From assembly GCA_900551015.1 (NCBI GenBank), contig URUI01000106.1, positions 1 to 5,141 of the forward strand: a stretch of 5,141 nucleotides of DNA, written 5' to 3'. The DNA comes from an uncultured Collinsella sp. (GTDB lineage Bacteria; Actinomycetota; Coriobacteriia; Coriobacteriales; Coriobacteriaceae). The position numbers and the translations under genes are program-made. Shown piece after piece: positions 4,616 to 5,141 of the stretch. Numbering within the stretch: the stretch's first letter is position 1; every line of letters begins with the position of its first letter. The notes beneath the pieces were generated by a model. It did no database searches. It was not told where the DNA came from and worked only from the letters and a program-made list of their open reading frames with translations.

Positions 4616-5141
4616 TCAGCAGCGGCACGCAGCAGCCAGAAACACTGTCGCCAGCAGGAAAAACGTAAAGGAGGCGACGACCCAGTTGCTGTCGCCGGTC
4701 TTGGGGAGTGCCGCAGTTGTTGCGTTGGCAGGCTTGGGCTTGACCGTCTTGGCGACCGTGGTCTTGGTTGCTGCCGTTGTTGTCTTGGTTGTCGTGCCCG
4801 CGGGTTTCAGCGCTGGATTTGTCGTGGGCCCTGTGGTGGGCTCTCCAGCAGCTGGGTTAGCATCGGCGGGAGACTTGTCCGTGACATCGCCCGGCACCTC
4901 GCCCCTGTCGGTCTCCCCCGTCGGCGGCGTGGCCACATCAGGCTCAACCACCACATGCGGTGCCACCGCACCGGAGGCATCAACCACGCCACCAGCACCA
5001 AAAGCCCCACCTGCAGGCGCCACAAACCGTGCGGACACAAGCGACCCGCCCAGGCAAGCAACGCCGCCGTCGGTACCGGCCGCATCAAGCCACGAGGCGT
5101 CGACGGAAAGCCGACAGCCGGCCGCACCAGCGCCAAGGCCC
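4616..5141 (-). CDS. LPxTG cell-wall-anchored surface protein, C-terminal part (cut by window edge)
   Basis: The frame is open from the window edge for 174 residues to a TGA at 4618-4616, so the N-terminus and any signal peptide are outside. The visible part is an Ala/Gly/Pro/Thr-rich stretch, then a Thr/Lys-rich low-complexity spacer (GTTTKTTTAATKTTVAKTVK) typical of wall-spanning stalks. LPKTG, the sortase recognition site, is 26-30 residues from the C-terminus (4708-4694), followed by DSN, a hydrophobic segment (WVVASFTFFLLATVFLAAA) and the tail CRC. Sortase A would cleave between T and G and link the protein to peptidoglycan. The tail is short, with one Arg flanked by two Cys instead of the usual Lys/Arg cluster. 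A GTG at 5038 is an in-frame internal codon and unlikely to be the true start, since the frame continues open. The gene belongs to the GC-rich host background and probably has no tie to the toxin genes. Confidence 0.85.
   Translation of the reverse strand, partial: GLGAGAAGCRLSVDASWLDAAGTDGGVACLGGSLVSARFVAPAGGAFGAGGVVDASGAVAPHVVVEPDVATPPTGETDRGEVPGDVTDKSPADANPAAGEPTTGPTTNPALKPAGTTTKTTTAATKTTVAKTVKPKPANATTAALPKTGDSNWVVASFTFFLLATVFLAAACRC

Noticed and set aside
4807..5136. Minus-strand frame of 109 codons rich in Trp, Arg and Leu
   Set aside because: It is a shifted frame of the LPxTG gene in GC-rich sequence; the LPKTG frame is continuous through it.

Overview
The window looks like part of an accessory island in a GC-rich, Gram-positive-type actinobacterial genome, most likely a gut Coriobacteriia (Collinsella-like). 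The clues are the LPxTG surface protein, GC-rich flanks with G/C-ending codons, strong AGGAGG-type ribosome sites and the mix of small toxin-antitoxin genes. This taxonomic call is an inference, because there is no rRNA or marker gene. Every supported gene lies on the minus strand, so transcription runs from high to low coordinates.

Layout in transcription order. (1) At 5141-4616 is the C-terminal part of an LPxTG cell-wall-anchored protein. (2) At 4523-3706 is an AT-richer HEPN (AbiU2-like) gene, split into two overlapping frames by what looks like a one-base deletion in an A tract, followed directly by a 44-nt near-perfect hairpin. (3) At 3462-3184 is a small unrecognised protein that has a perfect AAGGAGG ribosome site but an ATA at the start position. 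(4) At 3155-2856 is a MntA-like minimal nucleotidyltransferase with no HepT partner after it. (5) At 2721-2671 is a perfect 24-bp inverted repeat made of two nested operator-like palindromes. (6) At 2657-610 is a tightly packed four-gene operon: a DUF3990 ADP-ribosyltransferase-like toxin, an XRE-type helix-turn-helix partner, a 61-residue protein related to the gene in (3), and a Doc-type Fic toxin. (7) At 564-1 is the N-terminal part of a DUF3825 protein.

How they may work together. DUF3990 plus the HTH protein reads as one toxin-antitoxin module, probably autoregulated through the nested palindrome. Doc lies in the same operon without a recognisable Phd antitoxin; its immediate upstream partner is the short WSYVQ-family protein, whose longer paralogue sits upstream of the MntA gene. 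The WSYVQ family is therefore a candidate undescribed antitoxin or accessory family. The HEPN and MntA genes may be decayed or rearranged parts of another module. Stretches without genes are short: 565-609, 2722-2855, 3463-3705 and 4524-4615. They hold only the sites listed.
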